From NCBI GenBank assembly GCA_029779845.1, contig JAKOZT010000092.1, positions 1 to 64,000 of the forward strand: a stretch of 64,000 bases of DNA, read 5' to 3'. The DNA is from Pseudomonadota bacterium. Lineage in GTDB: Bacteria; Pseudomonadota; Gammaproteobacteria; Burkholderiales; Burkholderiaceae_C. This document shows, piece after piece, positions 46,508 to 58,766 of this stretch. Below the pieces are notes generated by a model. The model saw only the letters and a program-made list of their open reading frames with translations. It was not told the DNA's origin and searched no databases. How positions within the stretch are numbered: the stretch's first letter is position 1; each line of letters begins with the position of its first letter. Made by a program: the position numbers and the translations under genes.

Positions 46508-46549
46508 GTCCTGGGATCTCCAGTTCGAAAGCGTGCGAGGTTAACAAAA

Positions 46550-46578
46550 ATGCCCGCCGGCTCGTGACCAGCGGGCAT
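46550..46578 (-). terminator. Rho-independent terminator of the TonB-dependent receptor gene
   Basis: On the minus strand ATGCCCGC pairs with GCGGGCAT and is followed by TTTTTG. It lies 30 bases after the receptor stop and separates the receptor from the tonB operon. Confidence 0.8.
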
Positions 46579-46608
46579 GGGAGCAGATGCCGGCTTGTTC
46601 GGCGCCGA

Positions 46609-49350
46609 TCAGAACGCCACGTTGAGCTTGGCCTGATAGGTGCGGCCGAGCGGGCTGTAGTAGCGGTAGTCGTAGCCGAGCATGTGCGCGCCCGAGGTGC
46701 GCAATGACAGCGGCGGATCCTTGTCGAACAGATTCTTCACGCCGAGCGTCAGCGTAGTTGACTTGTTGAAGGCATAGGCCGTCTGCCAGTCGAAGGTGTA
46801 GTAGCTCTTGACCTTCAGGCGGACAGTGGCTTCGTCGACGATGGCGCCCGTGCCGTCGACTTCGTACACATCGGCCGGGAAGTCGCGATAGCCGCTCTGG
46901 AAATTGAAGTTGAGCGTGTGTTGCCAGTTGCCCATGCGCAGCGAGTTGCTCAGGATGCCCTTCCAGCGGAAGGCCACCTCGGCGATCGACGGGTTGTTGT
47001 CGGCCAGCGTCGAGAAGTAGGGACCACCGGGCAGCAACTGCTCGTCGCTGCGCAGCATGTAGGTGGCGCGCAGCATCGACTGCAGCGGGCCGAGCGGCGT
47101 GTCGTTGCGACCGACGATGTCGAAGTCGATGCCCGTTACGTACTTCTTGCCGAGGTTGGTCGTGCTGCTGTTGTAGGCCAGGTAGGTCGTGCCGGTGACC
47201 GGATCGAGGTAAGTGGTCCAGAGATTGGAGTACTTCGCGGCATTCGCGAACGCTTCGTTCTCCGAGACGGAGCCGAAGGTGTCCTTGATGCCGACCCACC
47301 ACAAATCCGCCCCGAGCGACAGGTTGTCAGTCGGCTCGAAGCGGATACCCAGCGCGGCCTGCTTCGACTTCTCCGGCTTGCTCGTCGGAACACCGCCTGT
47401 CTTCACGTCGTACTGCGTGTTGTCCGGTCGGCAAATGGCGCCCAATTGCGTGGCGATCGTCTGCATCTCCTGTGAGCAGTTGAACGGGTCGCCGGTCACA
47501 CCGAAAGTCTGCAGCGGCCGATAGAGTTCACGCAGCGTCGGCGCGCGGAAGCCCGTGCCCAGCGATCCGCGCACCAGCAGGCTGCGCGTCGGCTGGAAGC
47601 GGAAGCTGACCTTGCCGTTCAAAGCACTATCAATATTCTTGTAATTGTCGTAGCGCAGCGCGGCGCTCAGTTCGAGCGACTTCGCAACAGGCAACACCAG
47701 TTCCGAGTAGGCGCCGAACGCCTTGCGCGAGGCCGAGTAGGGAATGGCTGCCGAGGCGTCGCCAAAACGCGAGTCGTCACCGTTCGGGCCACCAAGACCC
47801 ATCGCTGTCGCGCTGGGGCTCGACGAGACCGAGTCGTAGTTGACGTTGACGCCCAGGGCCAACGCAGCAGAACCGCCACCGAGTTCGAACAGGTCGCGGC
47901 TGATCTTGGCGTCGATCGACTTCAGCGAACTCGTCTCACCGTCGTAGTAGCCGTCGGTCAGGATCGAACGGGCTGCAGCAAGCGCAGCGGGCGATTGATT
48001 GCCCGGCAACACGAACGGGTTCCACAGGCCGCTGGCCATCAGGTTGTTGAACGCGATACCGAACGGATAACCCTTGTTGTACTCGCTGTACTTGGTGATC
48101 TGGTAGCCGATCGAGGCGTTGTAGTCCCAGCCCAGCGCGCGCCCTTCCGCGCCGAACCAGAACCCGTAGGTCTCGCGGTTGTAGATCGCGGTGCGGCCAC
48201 CCAGATCCATTGCGCGGTAGGGAACGATGGCGCTCGTGACCAAGCGGTCGTCATTGGGGTCGTCAGGATCGCCCGGGTTGATGTACGGCGCCCAGCCCAC
48301 CAAGTTCAGATAGCTGCCCAGCGGCCCCGCCGGGTCGATCGACAGCTCACCCGGCACCGATGCAATGGTCGCGCGCGAACGAGTCTTGGCGTAGTACGTG
48401 TCCAGCTTGAGCGTCGTGTCGGGATTGGCCTTGATGGCCAGATTCGCCATCAGGTTGGTGCGCTCACGCGTCGGGAAGGCCATCACGGTCGACGCGAAGT
48501 CGAAATAGCACTCTCCTTCCACGTCGACGTGCTGAGGCGGGCAGACCCCGTTCTCGGCCTTGTAGGGATTGCTGAGGTGGCCCGGGGCATCCATCACGAT
48601 GTTGCCCGGAATCGCACGCGGGGAGCCGTTGAAGAACAGGTAGTTACGGCCGCCGTTGCTGAAGTTGATGATGCCCGACTTGGAGAACGAACGCTGGTTG
48701 GCCGACAGCGATTCGCGCCGATCGAACGAACCGGCCAGCAGCAGGTTGATGCCGTCGGTATCGAGGTTGCCGAAGCCTTTGGAGATTGCGAAGCCGGTTT
48801 CCTTCGCGCCGGGTTCTTGGGGCTTGTTCAGGCGCAGTTCGAGGCCGCCGGACTGGCTGTTGCGCGAGGTGATGAAGTTGACCACGCCGGCCACCGCGTC
48901 CGAGCCGTAGATCGCCGACGCGCCGTCGGTCAGCACCTCGACGCGCTCGATCGCCGACAGCGGAATCATGTTGATGTCCACCGAACCACCGGCCTCGCCG
49001 ACCAGGCGCCGGCCATTGAGCAGCACCAGTGTGCGGTCGCCGTTCAGGTTGTGGATCGAGGCCTCCGCCAGACCGCCACCGCCGCCGCCGATCGCGTCGC
49101 CTTCGGTGTAGCCGCCCTGCATGGCGGGCAGCTTCTGGATCAGTTCGACCACCGAGGTGGCGCCGCTGCGCGAGATTTCTTCCTTGCTGACGGTCTGCAC
49201 CGGCAGCGCACCTTCCGCCGCCACGCGCTTGATCGACGAACCGGTGATCTCCACACGCTCCAGCTGCTGCGTCTGCGCCCACACACCTGCGGCGCTCATC
49301 ACGCCCAACGCGAACAGCACCCCGGCATTGACCTTTGTTCTCCTGAACAT
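46609..49350 (-). CDS. TonB-dependent outer-membrane receptor
   Basis: A 913-residue receptor with signal peptide (about 24 residues, ending GVWAQ), a plug domain starting LERVEITGSSIKRVAAEGAL with PVQTVSKEEISRSGATSVVE, NLNGDRTLVLLNGRRLVGEA and GASAIYGSDAVAGVVNFITS, and a 22-strand barrel that ends LGYDYRYYSPLGRTYQAKLN-VAF with the terminal Phe. The plug resembles the large iron-complex/oligopeptide or plant-compound receptor group (ITGSxIKR type); the ligand is unknown. The ATG at 49350 has AGGAGAG upstream. It lies next to the tonB operon but has its own terminator. Its codon use is somewhat less GC-rich than that of neighbours. Confidence 0.92.
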   Translation of the reverse strand: MFRRTKVNAGVLFALGVMSAAGVWAQTQQLERVEITGSSIKRVAAEGALPVQTVSKEEISRSGATSVVELIQKLPAMQGGYTEGDAIGGGGGGLAEASIHNLNGDRTLVLLNGRRLVGEAGGSVDINMIPLSAIERVEVLTDGASAIYGSDAVAGVVNFITSRNSQSGGLELRLNKPQEPGAKETGFAISKGFGNLDTDGINLLLAGSFDRRESLSANQRSFSKSGIINFSNGGRNYLFFNGSPRAIPGNIVMDAPGHLSNPYKAENGVCPPQHVDVEGECYFDFASTVMAFPTRERTNLMANLAIKANPDTTLKLDTYYAKTRSRATIASVPGELSIDPAGPLGSYLNLVGWAPYINPGDPDDPNDDRLVTSAIVPYRAMDLGGRTAIYNRETYGFWFGAEGRALGWDYNASIGYQITKYSEYNKGYPFGIAFNNLMASGLWNPFVLPGNQSPAALAAARSILTDGYYDGETSSLKSIDAKISRDLFELGGGSAALALGVNVNYDSVSSSPSATAMGLGGPNGDDSRFGDASAAIPYSASRKAFGAYSELVLPVAKSLELSAALRYDNYKNIDSALNGKVSFRFQPTRSLLVRGSLGTGFRAPTLRELYRPLQTFGVTGDPFNCSQEMQTIATQLGAICRPDNTQYDVKTGGVPTSKPEKSKQAALGIRFEPTDNLSLGADLWWVGIKDTFGSVSENEAFANAAKYSNLWTTYLDPVTGTTYLAYNSSTTNLGKKYVTGIDFDIVGRNDTPLGPLQSMLRATYMLRSDEQLLPGGPYFSTLADNNPSIAEVAFRWKGILSNSLRMGNWQHTLNFNFQSGYRDFPADVYEVDGTGAIVDEATVRLKVKSYYTFDWQTAYAFNKSTTLTLGVKNLFDKDPPLSLRTSGAHMLGYDYRYYSPLGRTYQAKLNVAF

Positions 49351-49537
49351 GAGCTCTCCTCGAAAGCAATGAAAGGTTGATCTGTAAACCTTGTCCCGAG
49401 CAAGACACATGCCGCCCTTGTAAGCCGGCTATGTCTCGTCTGCGAAGACACGTAAACGGATTGTCACCATAGCAGTGCGGCAACTTGTCTAGGGGTTTCC
49501 TTGAAACGGTGCGCGCACCCCACACCGGGGGACGGGG

Positions 49538-51379
49538 TCAAACCGCTGCGGGAATCGCGATGCGCGGCACCGCCGCCAGCAGCGTCTTCGTGTACTCGGT
49601 GCGCGGCGCGCCCAGCACCTGCTCGACCGTGCCCTGCTCCTCGATCAGCCCGCGCTGCATCACCGCGATGTGGTCGGCGATGTACTCCACCACGCCGATG
49701 TTGTGCGTGATGAACAGGTACGACACGCCGGTGTCGCGCTGCAGCTCGCGCAGCAGGTTGAGGATCTGCGCCTGCACCGAGACGTCGAGCGCCGAGGTCG
49801 GCTCGTCGCAGACGATCAGGCGCGGCTCCACCGCCAGCGCGCGCGCGATCGCGATGCGCTGGCGCTGGCCGCCGGAGAACTCGTGTGGGTAGCGCTCCAG
49901 CGCGTCGCGGCGCAGGCCCACCTGGTCGACCAGCGCGTGCAGCCGCGCACGCCGCGCGGCGGCGTCGAGCTCGGGGCGCAGCGCGATCAGGCCTTCCTCG
50001 AGGATGTCGAGCACGCGCATGCGCGGGTCGAGCGAGCCGAACGGGTCCTGGAAGACGATCTGCACCGCGCGCCGCGCGCTGCGCAGCGCCTCGCCTTCGA
50101 GCGCGAACAAGTCCTGCCCCTCGAACAAGGCCTGGCCCTCGATGACCGCCTGGCGGCGCAGCAGCTGCACGATGGCCTTGCCGGTGGTGGTCTTGCCGCA
50201 GCCGCTCTCGCCCACCAGCGCCAGCGTGCGCCCGGCCGGAATGTCGAACGACACGCCGCCCACCGCGGTGAACGCGCCGGCCACGCGCTGCATCAGGCCC
50301 TTGCGGATCGGAAAGCGCACCGAGAGGTCGCGCACTTCGAGCAGCGGCTTGGGCGGCGCTTCAGCTCGCGGCGCGGCCTCGTGCTGCGGCTCGACATGGA
50401 TGGCTGCCGGCGGCGGCGATGCGACCCCGTCGCGGTAGAGCAGGCAGCGCACGCTGCCCTCGCCCACGCGCTCCATCTGCGGCACGGTGGCGTGGCAGAT
50501 GTCCATCACGCGCTCGCAGCGCGGCGCGAAGCGGCAGCCGCTGAATTCCTGCCACAGCGCCGGCACGGTGCCGCCGATGGCGGCCAGCGCGCCGCCGCGC
50601 TTGCGCGTGTCGGGCAGCGCGCGCAGCAAGGCCTTCGCGTAGGGATGGCGCGGCGCGCCGAAGAACTCGGCCGCGCTCGCCACCTCGACGATCTGCCCCG
50701 CGTACATCAGCGCCACCTGCTGAGCCATGCCGGAGACCACCGCGAGGTCGTGCGTGATCAGCAGCAGGCCCATGCCCTGCTCGCGCTGCAGTTGCTTCAG
50801 CAGCTCGAGGATCTGCGCCTGGATGGTCACGTCCAGCGCGGTGGTCGGCTCGTCGGCGATCAGGAAATCGGGCTCGCAGGCCAGCGTCATCGCGATCATC
50901 ACGCGCTGCTTCTGGCCGCCGGAAAGACGGAACGGGTACTCGTCGATGCGCCGCTCGGGCTCGGGAATGCCGACGCGCTTCAGCCACTCGATCGCCCTGG
51001 CGCGCGCCGCTTCGCCGCGCAGCTCGGTGTGGCTCTCGATCGCCTCGACGATCTGCTCGCCGACGCGCATCACCGGGTTCAGGCTGGTGGCCGGCTCCTG
51101 GAAGATCATGCCGATGCGCCCGCCGCGCACCGCGCGCATGCTCGATTCCGGCAGCGCCAGCACGTCGACGCCTTCGACATCGATGCGGCCCTCCGCGATG
51201 CGGCCGTTCTCGGGCAGGAGGCGCATCAGCGCCAGCGCCGTCATGCTCTTGCCGCAGCCCGATTCGCCCACCAGCGCGAAGGTCTCGCCGCGGCGGATCG
51301 CCAGGCTCAGGCCGTCGATCGCGCGCACCAGGCCGGCGTCGGCGTCGAGCGTGACTTCGAGGTTCTCGATCTTCAGCAT
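49538..51379 (-). CDS. yejF: Oligopeptide/microcin C-type ABC transporter, fused double ATPase (YejF-like)
   Basis: A 613-residue protein with two full ABC ATPase domains in tandem. Each has Walker A GESGCGKS (the first in FALVGESGCGKSMTALALMR, the second in LALVGESGCGKTTTGKAIVQ), signature LSGGQKQRV and FSGGQRQRI, and Walker B LIADEPTTALDV and IVCDEPTSALDV. The oligopeptide-transporter C-domain with cysteine-containing FSGCRFAPRCERVMDIC follows the first half. The ATG at 51379 (MLKIENLEV) is used. It is the last gene of the yejABEF-like set. Confidence 0.92.
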   Translation of the reverse strand: MLKIENLEVTLDADAGLVRAIDGLSLAIRRGETFALVGESGCGKSMTALALMRLLPENGRIAEGRIDVEGVDVLALPESSMRAVRGGRIGMIFQEPATSLNPVMRVGEQIVEAIESHTELRGEAARARAIEWLKRVGIPEPERRIDEYPFRLSGGQKQRVMIAMTLACEPDFLIADEPTTALDVTIQAQILELLKQLQREQGMGLLLITHDLAVVSGMAQQVALMYAGQIVEVASAAEFFGAPRHPYAKALLRALPDTRKRGGALAAIGGTVPALWQEFSGCRFAPRCERVMDICHATVPQMERVGEGSVRCLLYRDGVASPPPAAIHVEPQHEAAPRAEAPPKPLLEVRDLSVRFPIRKGLMQRVAGAFTAVGGVSFDIPAGRTLALVGESGCGKTTTGKAIVQLLRRQAVIEGQALFEGQDLFALEGEALRSARRAVQIVFQDPFGSLDPRMRVLDILEEGLIALRPELDAAARRARLHALVDQVGLRRDALERYPHEFSGGQRQRIAIARALAVEPRLIVCDEPTSALDVSVQAQILNLLRELQRDTGVSYLFITHNIGVVEYIADHIAVMQRGLIEEQGTVEQVLGAPRTEYTKTLLAAVPRIAIPAAV

Positions 51380-51389
51380 CGTGCTCGTC

Positions 51390-52832
51390 TCACGCATGGC
51401 TGCGCCGCACCAGGCGCGGCCGCAGGCTGCGCGCGCGCGGGTCGAAGGCGTCGCGCACGCCGTCGGCGAACAGGTTGGCGGCCAGCACCAGCGTGACCAT
51501 GAAGCCGAACGCGGCGGCGAAGCTCCACCACACCACCGGGTCGCGGCTCATCTCGCTGCGCGCCAGGTTGATCATGCCGCCGAAGCTGTTCATCGCCGGG
51601 TCGACGCCCACGCCGACGTAGGTGAGCACCGCTTCGTACAGGATCAGCTCGGAGAAGCTCAGCACCGTGGTGATCAGCACCAGGTGCATCACGTTGGGCG
51701 CGATGTGGCGCGCCATGATGCGCGCGTGGCCGACGCCGAAGGCGGTGGCGGCCTGCACGTATTCCAGCTCGCGCAGCTTGAGCGTCTCGCCGCGCACCAG
51801 CCGGCACAGCGTGGCCCAGCCGGTCAGGCCGAGGATCACGCACAGCAGGAAGATCTTCAGGTCGGAGCGCTCCAGGCCGGTCTCGAAGAGGTCGGGGTTC
51901 TTGTCGAGGAACACCTGCACCATCAGCACGCAGGCGGCGATCAGCAGCACGTTGGGCACCGAACTGAGCGTGGTGTAGAGGTACTGGATCACCTCGTCGA
52001 CCCAGCCGCGCAGGTAACCCGCCAGGATGCCCAGCACCACCGCGAAGGGCAGCGTGGCCACCGTGGCGAGCGTGCCGATCACGAAGGCGGTACGCACGCT
52101 CTTGAGCGCCTGGTAGAGCACGTCGTTGCCGGTGCGGTCGGTGCCGAACACGTGGTAGTGGCCCATCAGCGCGAGCACCGCGCCGATCAGCATCGCCGCC
52201 ACCGCGATGGTGGCCAGCGCGGCGCGCAGCGGCAGGTCGGTGCGGTCGGCGGCGAGGTCGCGCAAGGCGTTGCGCAGCCCGCCGTGCGTGCCGCGCAGCG
52301 CGGCGGCGCAGGCGAGCGCGATCAGCGCCGCGAACAGCAGGCCGCCGAGGGCGCCGGCCACGGCGCGCAGCGCGATGTCGGCATCGCGCTCGTTGGCGGG
52401 ATCGTCCAGATGCGCGCCGCCGAACTTCAGGCGCGGGAAGTCGCGCACGGGGTGCCCATCGCGTTCGAGTGGCTCTTTCGTCAGGCCGAGATAGGCCAGC
52501 GGCTCGGAGTAGCCCGTCTCGCGCATCGCGATCTGGCGCGCCAGCAGCAGGTCGAGCACGCTCTCGGTGGTGGTTGCGTAGAAGGTCCTGGCATCGGCGG
52601 CCGCGCCCGGCGGCGGCGGCAGCGCGCGGCGGAAGTGCAGGCTGTCGGCCAGCGTCACGCACGCGAACAGCGCCAGCACGATGCCGGCCGACAGCGCCGC
52701 CGGGTCGCGCAGCACCTTCCACCAGTTGGCGCGCAGGTTGGCGTTGGCGCGGACGCGAAAGGCGTACCAGAGCAGCGCGGCGGCCATCACGTAGAGCACG
52801 ACGTCGGTCCAGAGCAGAACGATCTTGGGCAT
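51390..52832 (-). CDS. yejE: ABC transporter permease (YejE-like) with enlarged N-terminal half
   Basis: A 480-residue permease; usual YejE/DppC proteins have about 300-340. The C-terminal half is classical: GHYHVFGTDRTGNDVLYQAL, then LATVATLPFAVVLGILAGYL, the EAA loop around QAATAFGVGHARIMARHIAP-N, and the end AANLFADGVRDAFDPR. The N-terminal half has additional helices (WTDVVLYVMAAALLWYAFRV, PAALSAGIVLALFACVTLAD) and about 130 residues of probable periplasmic insertion. It follows yejB by 18 bases. Confidence 0.88.
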   Translation of the reverse strand: MPKIVLLWTDVVLYVMAAALLWYAFRVRANANLRANWWKVLRDPAALSAGIVLALFACVTLADSLHFRRALPPPPGAAADARTFYATTTESVLDLLLARQIAMRETGYSEPLAYLGLTKEPLERDGHPVRDFPRLKFGGAHLDDPANERDADIALRAVAGALGGLLFAALIALACAAALRGTHGGLRNALRDLAADRTDLPLRAALATIAVAAMLIGAVLALMGHYHVFGTDRTGNDVLYQALKSVRTAFVIGTLATVATLPFAVVLGILAGYLRGWVDEVIQYLYTTLSSVPNVLLIAACVLMVQVFLDKNPDLFETGLERSDLKIFLLCVILGLTGWATLCRLVRGETLKLRELEYVQAATAFGVGHARIMARHIAPNVMHLVLITTVLSFSELILYEAVLTYVGVGVDPAMNSFGGMINLARSEMSRDPVVWWSFAAAFGFMVTLVLAANLFADGVRDAFDPRARSLRPRLVRRSHA

Positions 52833-52850
52833 GGTCTTGTTCGTTCCCGC

Positions 52851-53834
52851 TCAGGACAGCCGCACGCGCGGGTCGGCCCAGGTGTAGGCCACGTCGATCA
52901 GCACGTAGCTGGCGATGTACAGCAGCGCGCCGAGGAAGACCATCGAGCGCACGATGGCGAAATCCTGCCCGGTGATGGCCTCGATCACGAAGGCGCCCAG
53001 CCCCGGGATGCCGAAGAAGCTCTCGAACACCAGGCTGCCGAGGAACACATAGGGCAGGTACGAGCCCGCGCTGGTGATGATCGGGATCAGCGCGTTCTTC
53101 AGCACGTGGCGGAACAGCACCACCGCTTCCGACAGGCCCTTGGCGCGCGCGGTGCGCACGTAGTCGCGGCCGATTTCTTCCAGGAACATCGCGCGGTACA
53201 GCCGCGCCTCGCCGCCCAGGCGCGACAGCAGCGACAGCGCGATCGGCAGCACGAGGAACTTCACCGCGTCCAGCCCCGGCGCGTAGCCGTTGATCGGCAC
53301 GAGGCGCAGCAGGCGCGAGAACAGGTACTGGCCGACGATGATGTAGAACAGCGCCGAGATCGACAGCATCAGCACGCACAGCACCACGCCCCAGAAGTCG
53401 ATGCGCGAGTGGCGGAAGAACACCAGCAGCAGCGCGAAGGCCGTGCTGGCGATCACCTGCAGGATGAACAGCGGCAGCGCCAGCTGCAGGCTGACCCCCA
53501 TGCGCGTCTTGATCTCGTGGCCGATGTCGATCGCGGCACGCGCATCGGAGCGGCCGAACTTCAAGGCGAACAGCGAGACCGAGCGCTCCCAGACGATCGT
53601 CTTCGTGAGCTTCGCCGCGCCCTCTTCTTTCACGTTCCAGTACAGCGGCTTGTCGTAGCCGCGCTCGGCCTTCCACTTGTCGATCTGCTCCTGCGTGACG
53701 CGCTTGCCCCCGATGTTCAGCCGCGCCATGTCGTCGGGCGTGTTGACGGTGAAGAACAGCACGAAGGTGAAGAGGTTCACGCCGATCAGGATCAGCACTC
53801 CATAGCCGAGGCGGCGGATCAGGTAGTTCAGCAT
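52851..53834 (-). CDS. yejB: ABC transporter permease (YejB-like)
   Basis: A 327-residue permease of the DppB/YejB type: IRRLGYGVLILIGVNLFTFV as the first helix, a periplasmic loop with VTQEQIDKWKAERGYDKPLY, then the membrane core and the EAA loop EEIGRDYVRTARAKGLSEAV-VLFRHVLKNALIPI. It ends YVLIDVAYTWADPRVRLS. It overlaps or abuts the binding-protein gene (one-base gap) and is followed by yejE. Confidence 0.92.
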   Translation of the reverse strand: MLNYLIRRLGYGVLILIGVNLFTFVLFFTVNTPDDMARLNIGGKRVTQEQIDKWKAERGYDKPLYWNVKEEGAAKLTKTIVWERSVSLFALKFGRSDARAAIDIGHEIKTRMGVSLQLALPLFILQVIASTAFALLLVFFRHSRIDFWGVVLCVLMLSISALFYIIVGQYLFSRLLRLVPINGYAPGLDAVKFLVLPIALSLLSRLGGEARLYRAMFLEEIGRDYVRTARAKGLSEAVVLFRHVLKNALIPIITSAGSYLPYVFLGSLVFESFFGIPGLGAFVIEAITGQDFAIVRSMVFLGALLYIASYVLIDVAYTWADPRVRLS

Positions 53835-53835
53835 G

Positions 53836-56073
53836 TCAGACGGAGGCGGGAACGGCGGCGTGCCTGGGCTTCGCGGTGGCCTGCTGGCGCACGCGGTAGC
53901 CGCGCCAGGTGAGCCAGACCACGCCTGCCAGCACGAGGGCGATCAGCGCCAGCGGCCAGCGCACCGGCTGGTTCCATTCGGCCTGCTTGGCGACGCGCAG
54001 CGCCGGGTCGATGCGGTAGTACTTGGCGAGGTCGCGCACCACGATGGTCGGCTTGCCGTTGTGCGCCCAGGGCTGGAAGGCCAGCGCCACGTAGGGCCAG
54101 TAGCCCCAGGCCCAGGGCGCGTCCTCGCGCACCACGGCCACCATCTGGTCGATCACCTTCTGCTTGTCGGGCCCGTCTTCCATCGTCTGCATCAGGCGGT
54201 AGAGCCGGTCGTACTCGGGGTTGCTGTAGTTGGCCGTGTTCTCGCCCTGGTTGGGGTACTTGGCGTTCGGGCCGTAGAGCAGGAAGAGGAAGTTCTCCGC
54301 ATCGGGGTAGTCGGCCAGCCAGCCCCACCAGAAGATCTGCTGCTTGCCCTTGAGCACCTTGTCCTGGAACTGGTTGTAGTCGGTGGCGCGGATCTCGAGC
54401 TGCACGCCGAGCTTGGCGAACTGCTTGACCATCCAGTCGAGTTCCGACTTGATGTCGGGCGTCGGCGCGCGCTGGAAGTCGTAGTTCAGCACCAGCGGCT
54501 TGCCGCTCTTGGCATCGCGGCCGTCGGGGTAGCCGGCTTCGGCGAGCAGCTTCTTGGCGTCTTCGATGTCGCGGCGCACCGGCTTGCCGTTGACGAGCTT
54601 GTGCGTCACCGGGTTGACGCCCTCGGGCGTGCCCTCGCGCGAGCCGAACACGCCCGGCGGCACGGGCCCGTGCGCGGTCACGCCGCCCTTGCTGCGGAAG
54701 ATGCGGCCGTAGCCCTCTTCCCAGTCGATCGCGATCGACAGCGCCTGGCGCAGCTTGCGGTTCTTCAGCTGCTGCTCGGGCGTGTCGCCCTTGCCCACCA
54801 CCGGGTCGAGCCAGTTGAAGCCGAGGTACCAGTTGTTGATGTCGGTGGTCTGCGGGAACAGGAAGCCGCGCGCCTCGAAGCCGCGCCGCACGTCGTCGGA
54901 ATCCTCCATGTCGGCGCGGAACTGCACGCCCCACTCGGGGCGCTCGATCTCGGGCACGTCGAGGTAGCCCTGCTTGAACATCTCCTTGCGCGGCACCGCC
55001 TCCTTGACGATGGTGGAGACGATGGTGTCGACGAAGGGCATGGTCTTGCCGCAGTCATCGAGCAGGCCCTTCTCCTTGTCGCCCGGCTCGCCTTCGCAGG
55101 GATACGGTTCGCCGCGGTAGTTCGGGTTGCGCTTCATCACGTGGCGGCGGTCCTGCACGTACTCGGTCATCATGTACGGCCCGGTGCCCACCGGCCACTT
55201 CACCAGCGACAGGCCGTTGGCCGCCATGCCCGGCTGCGCGTAGAAGGCGTCGGCCTCCCACGGCACCGGCGCGCTGAAGGTCATCGCCAGCCAGTATTTC
55301 CACTGCGGGTACTTGCCCTTGATGCGAAAGCGCACCGTGTGGCTGTCGGGCGCGCTCACGCCGGCCAGCGGCCAGCGTCGGAAGTCGAGGAAGGGCTTGT
55401 CGGCGCTCGATTCGCTCAGGCCGGCGAGCAGCTTGGCGTCTTCCTTGCGGATCAGCTCGCCGTATTCCTTCAGCCCGATCACGTACTCCGAGAAGATCGC
55501 GAAGATCGGCGTCTCGATGCGTGTGGTGGCGTGGCGCTTGAAGGCGTAGACGTAGTCCTCGGCCACCAGCTCGCGCGTGCCCTGCCTGGCGAAATCCCAG
55601 GGCGAGCGCTTGTCGCCGACCTCGCCCGGCTTCATCGCGTGGTAGAGGTACGCGCCCTTGTCGTCCTTCGCGAAGGCCGGGTGCGGCGCGTAGAGGATGC
55701 CCTTCTTCAGGTGGATGTCATAGATGCTCTCGGCGATCTGCTCGGGCGGCGCGTCGTCGGGCAGGGGCTGGCCGGCCTTGTCGACGTAGTGCGGGCGCGC
55801 CACCGCCTCGGCCGTCTTCGGGATCAGCTCGTAGGGCCGCTTCAGGTAGTGGTAGGCGTACATCGGCTCGTAGGCCGAGTAGGTGTAGGGCGTCTCGGGG
55901 TTGCTGTACGACGCGGTCGGGTCGAGATAGCGCGGCGAGCGCTCGTCGAAGGAGTTGAACAGCGTGTTGGTGGCCGCCGCGCCGTCGGGATACGGGCTGT
56001 TGTTGCAGGCGGCCAGCAGCAGCGACGAGACCATCGCGGCCCGTGCGACCCAACTTCTCATCGGACCGTGCAT
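53836..56073 (-). CDS. yejA: ABC transporter substrate-binding lipoprotein with C-terminal membrane anchor (YejA-like)
   Basis: A 745-residue SBP_bac_5 family protein. The signal peptide ends in a lipobox (SSLLLAAC), so it should be a lipoprotein. Family motifs include VAEDYVYAFKRH, VKWPVGTGPYMMTEYVQDRR, LGFNWLDPVVGKG and KLRQALSIAIDW. At the C-terminus a hydrophobic helix (WPLALIALVLAGVVWLTW) with a basic tail forms a second membrane anchor, which is not found in normal YejA or OppA (about 550-610 residues). The ATG at 56073 has AAGGGA upstream; 56061 is possible. It heads the transporter operon. Confidence 0.88.
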   Translation of the reverse strand: MHGPMRSWVARAAMVSSLLLAACNNSPYPDGAAATNTLFNSFDERSPRYLDPTASYSNPETPYTYSAYEPMYAYHYLKRPYELIPKTAEAVARPHYVDKAGQPLPDDAPPEQIAESIYDIHLKKGILYAPHPAFAKDDKGAYLYHAMKPGEVGDKRSPWDFARQGTRELVAEDYVYAFKRHATTRIETPIFAIFSEYVIGLKEYGELIRKEDAKLLAGLSESSADKPFLDFRRWPLAGVSAPDSHTVRFRIKGKYPQWKYWLAMTFSAPVPWEADAFYAQPGMAANGLSLVKWPVGTGPYMMTEYVQDRRHVMKRNPNYRGEPYPCEGEPGDKEKGLLDDCGKTMPFVDTIVSTIVKEAVPRKEMFKQGYLDVPEIERPEWGVQFRADMEDSDDVRRGFEARGFLFPQTTDINNWYLGFNWLDPVVGKGDTPEQQLKNRKLRQALSIAIDWEEGYGRIFRSKGGVTAHGPVPPGVFGSREGTPEGVNPVTHKLVNGKPVRRDIEDAKKLLAEAGYPDGRDAKSGKPLVLNYDFQRAPTPDIKSELDWMVKQFAKLGVQLEIRATDYNQFQDKVLKGKQQIFWWGWLADYPDAENFLFLLYGPNAKYPNQGENTANYSNPEYDRLYRLMQTMEDGPDKQKVIDQMVAVVREDAPWAWGYWPYVALAFQPWAHNGKPTIVVRDLAKYYRIDPALRVAKQAEWNQPVRWPLALIALVLAGVVWLTWRGYRVRQQATAKPRHAAVPASV

Positions 56074-56147
56074 GCGGCCGTTCCCTTTCTCAGACCCCGC
56101 GCGCCGGCTCGTGACCGCGCCGAGCAAAAAACCGACGCGGATCATAA

Positions 56148-56166
56148 GCGCCCGCCGCGCGGGCGC
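56148..56166. terminator. Hairpin between ldcA and yejA
   Basis: GCGCCCGC-CGC-GCGGGCGC is a perfect 8-bp stem with a 3-base loop, nine bases after the ldcA stop on the minus strand. No clear T-run follows, so it may only weaken read-through. Confidence 0.45.
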
Positions 56167-56175
56167 ACCCCGGGC

Positions 56176-58760
<2,585 letters not shown>

Positions 58761-58766
58761 TCCGCG

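Noticed and set aside
49351-49537. Cobalamin or other riboswitch before the TonB-dependent receptor
   Set aside because: No B12-box-like or other conserved riboswitch element could be recognised in the 187 bases.
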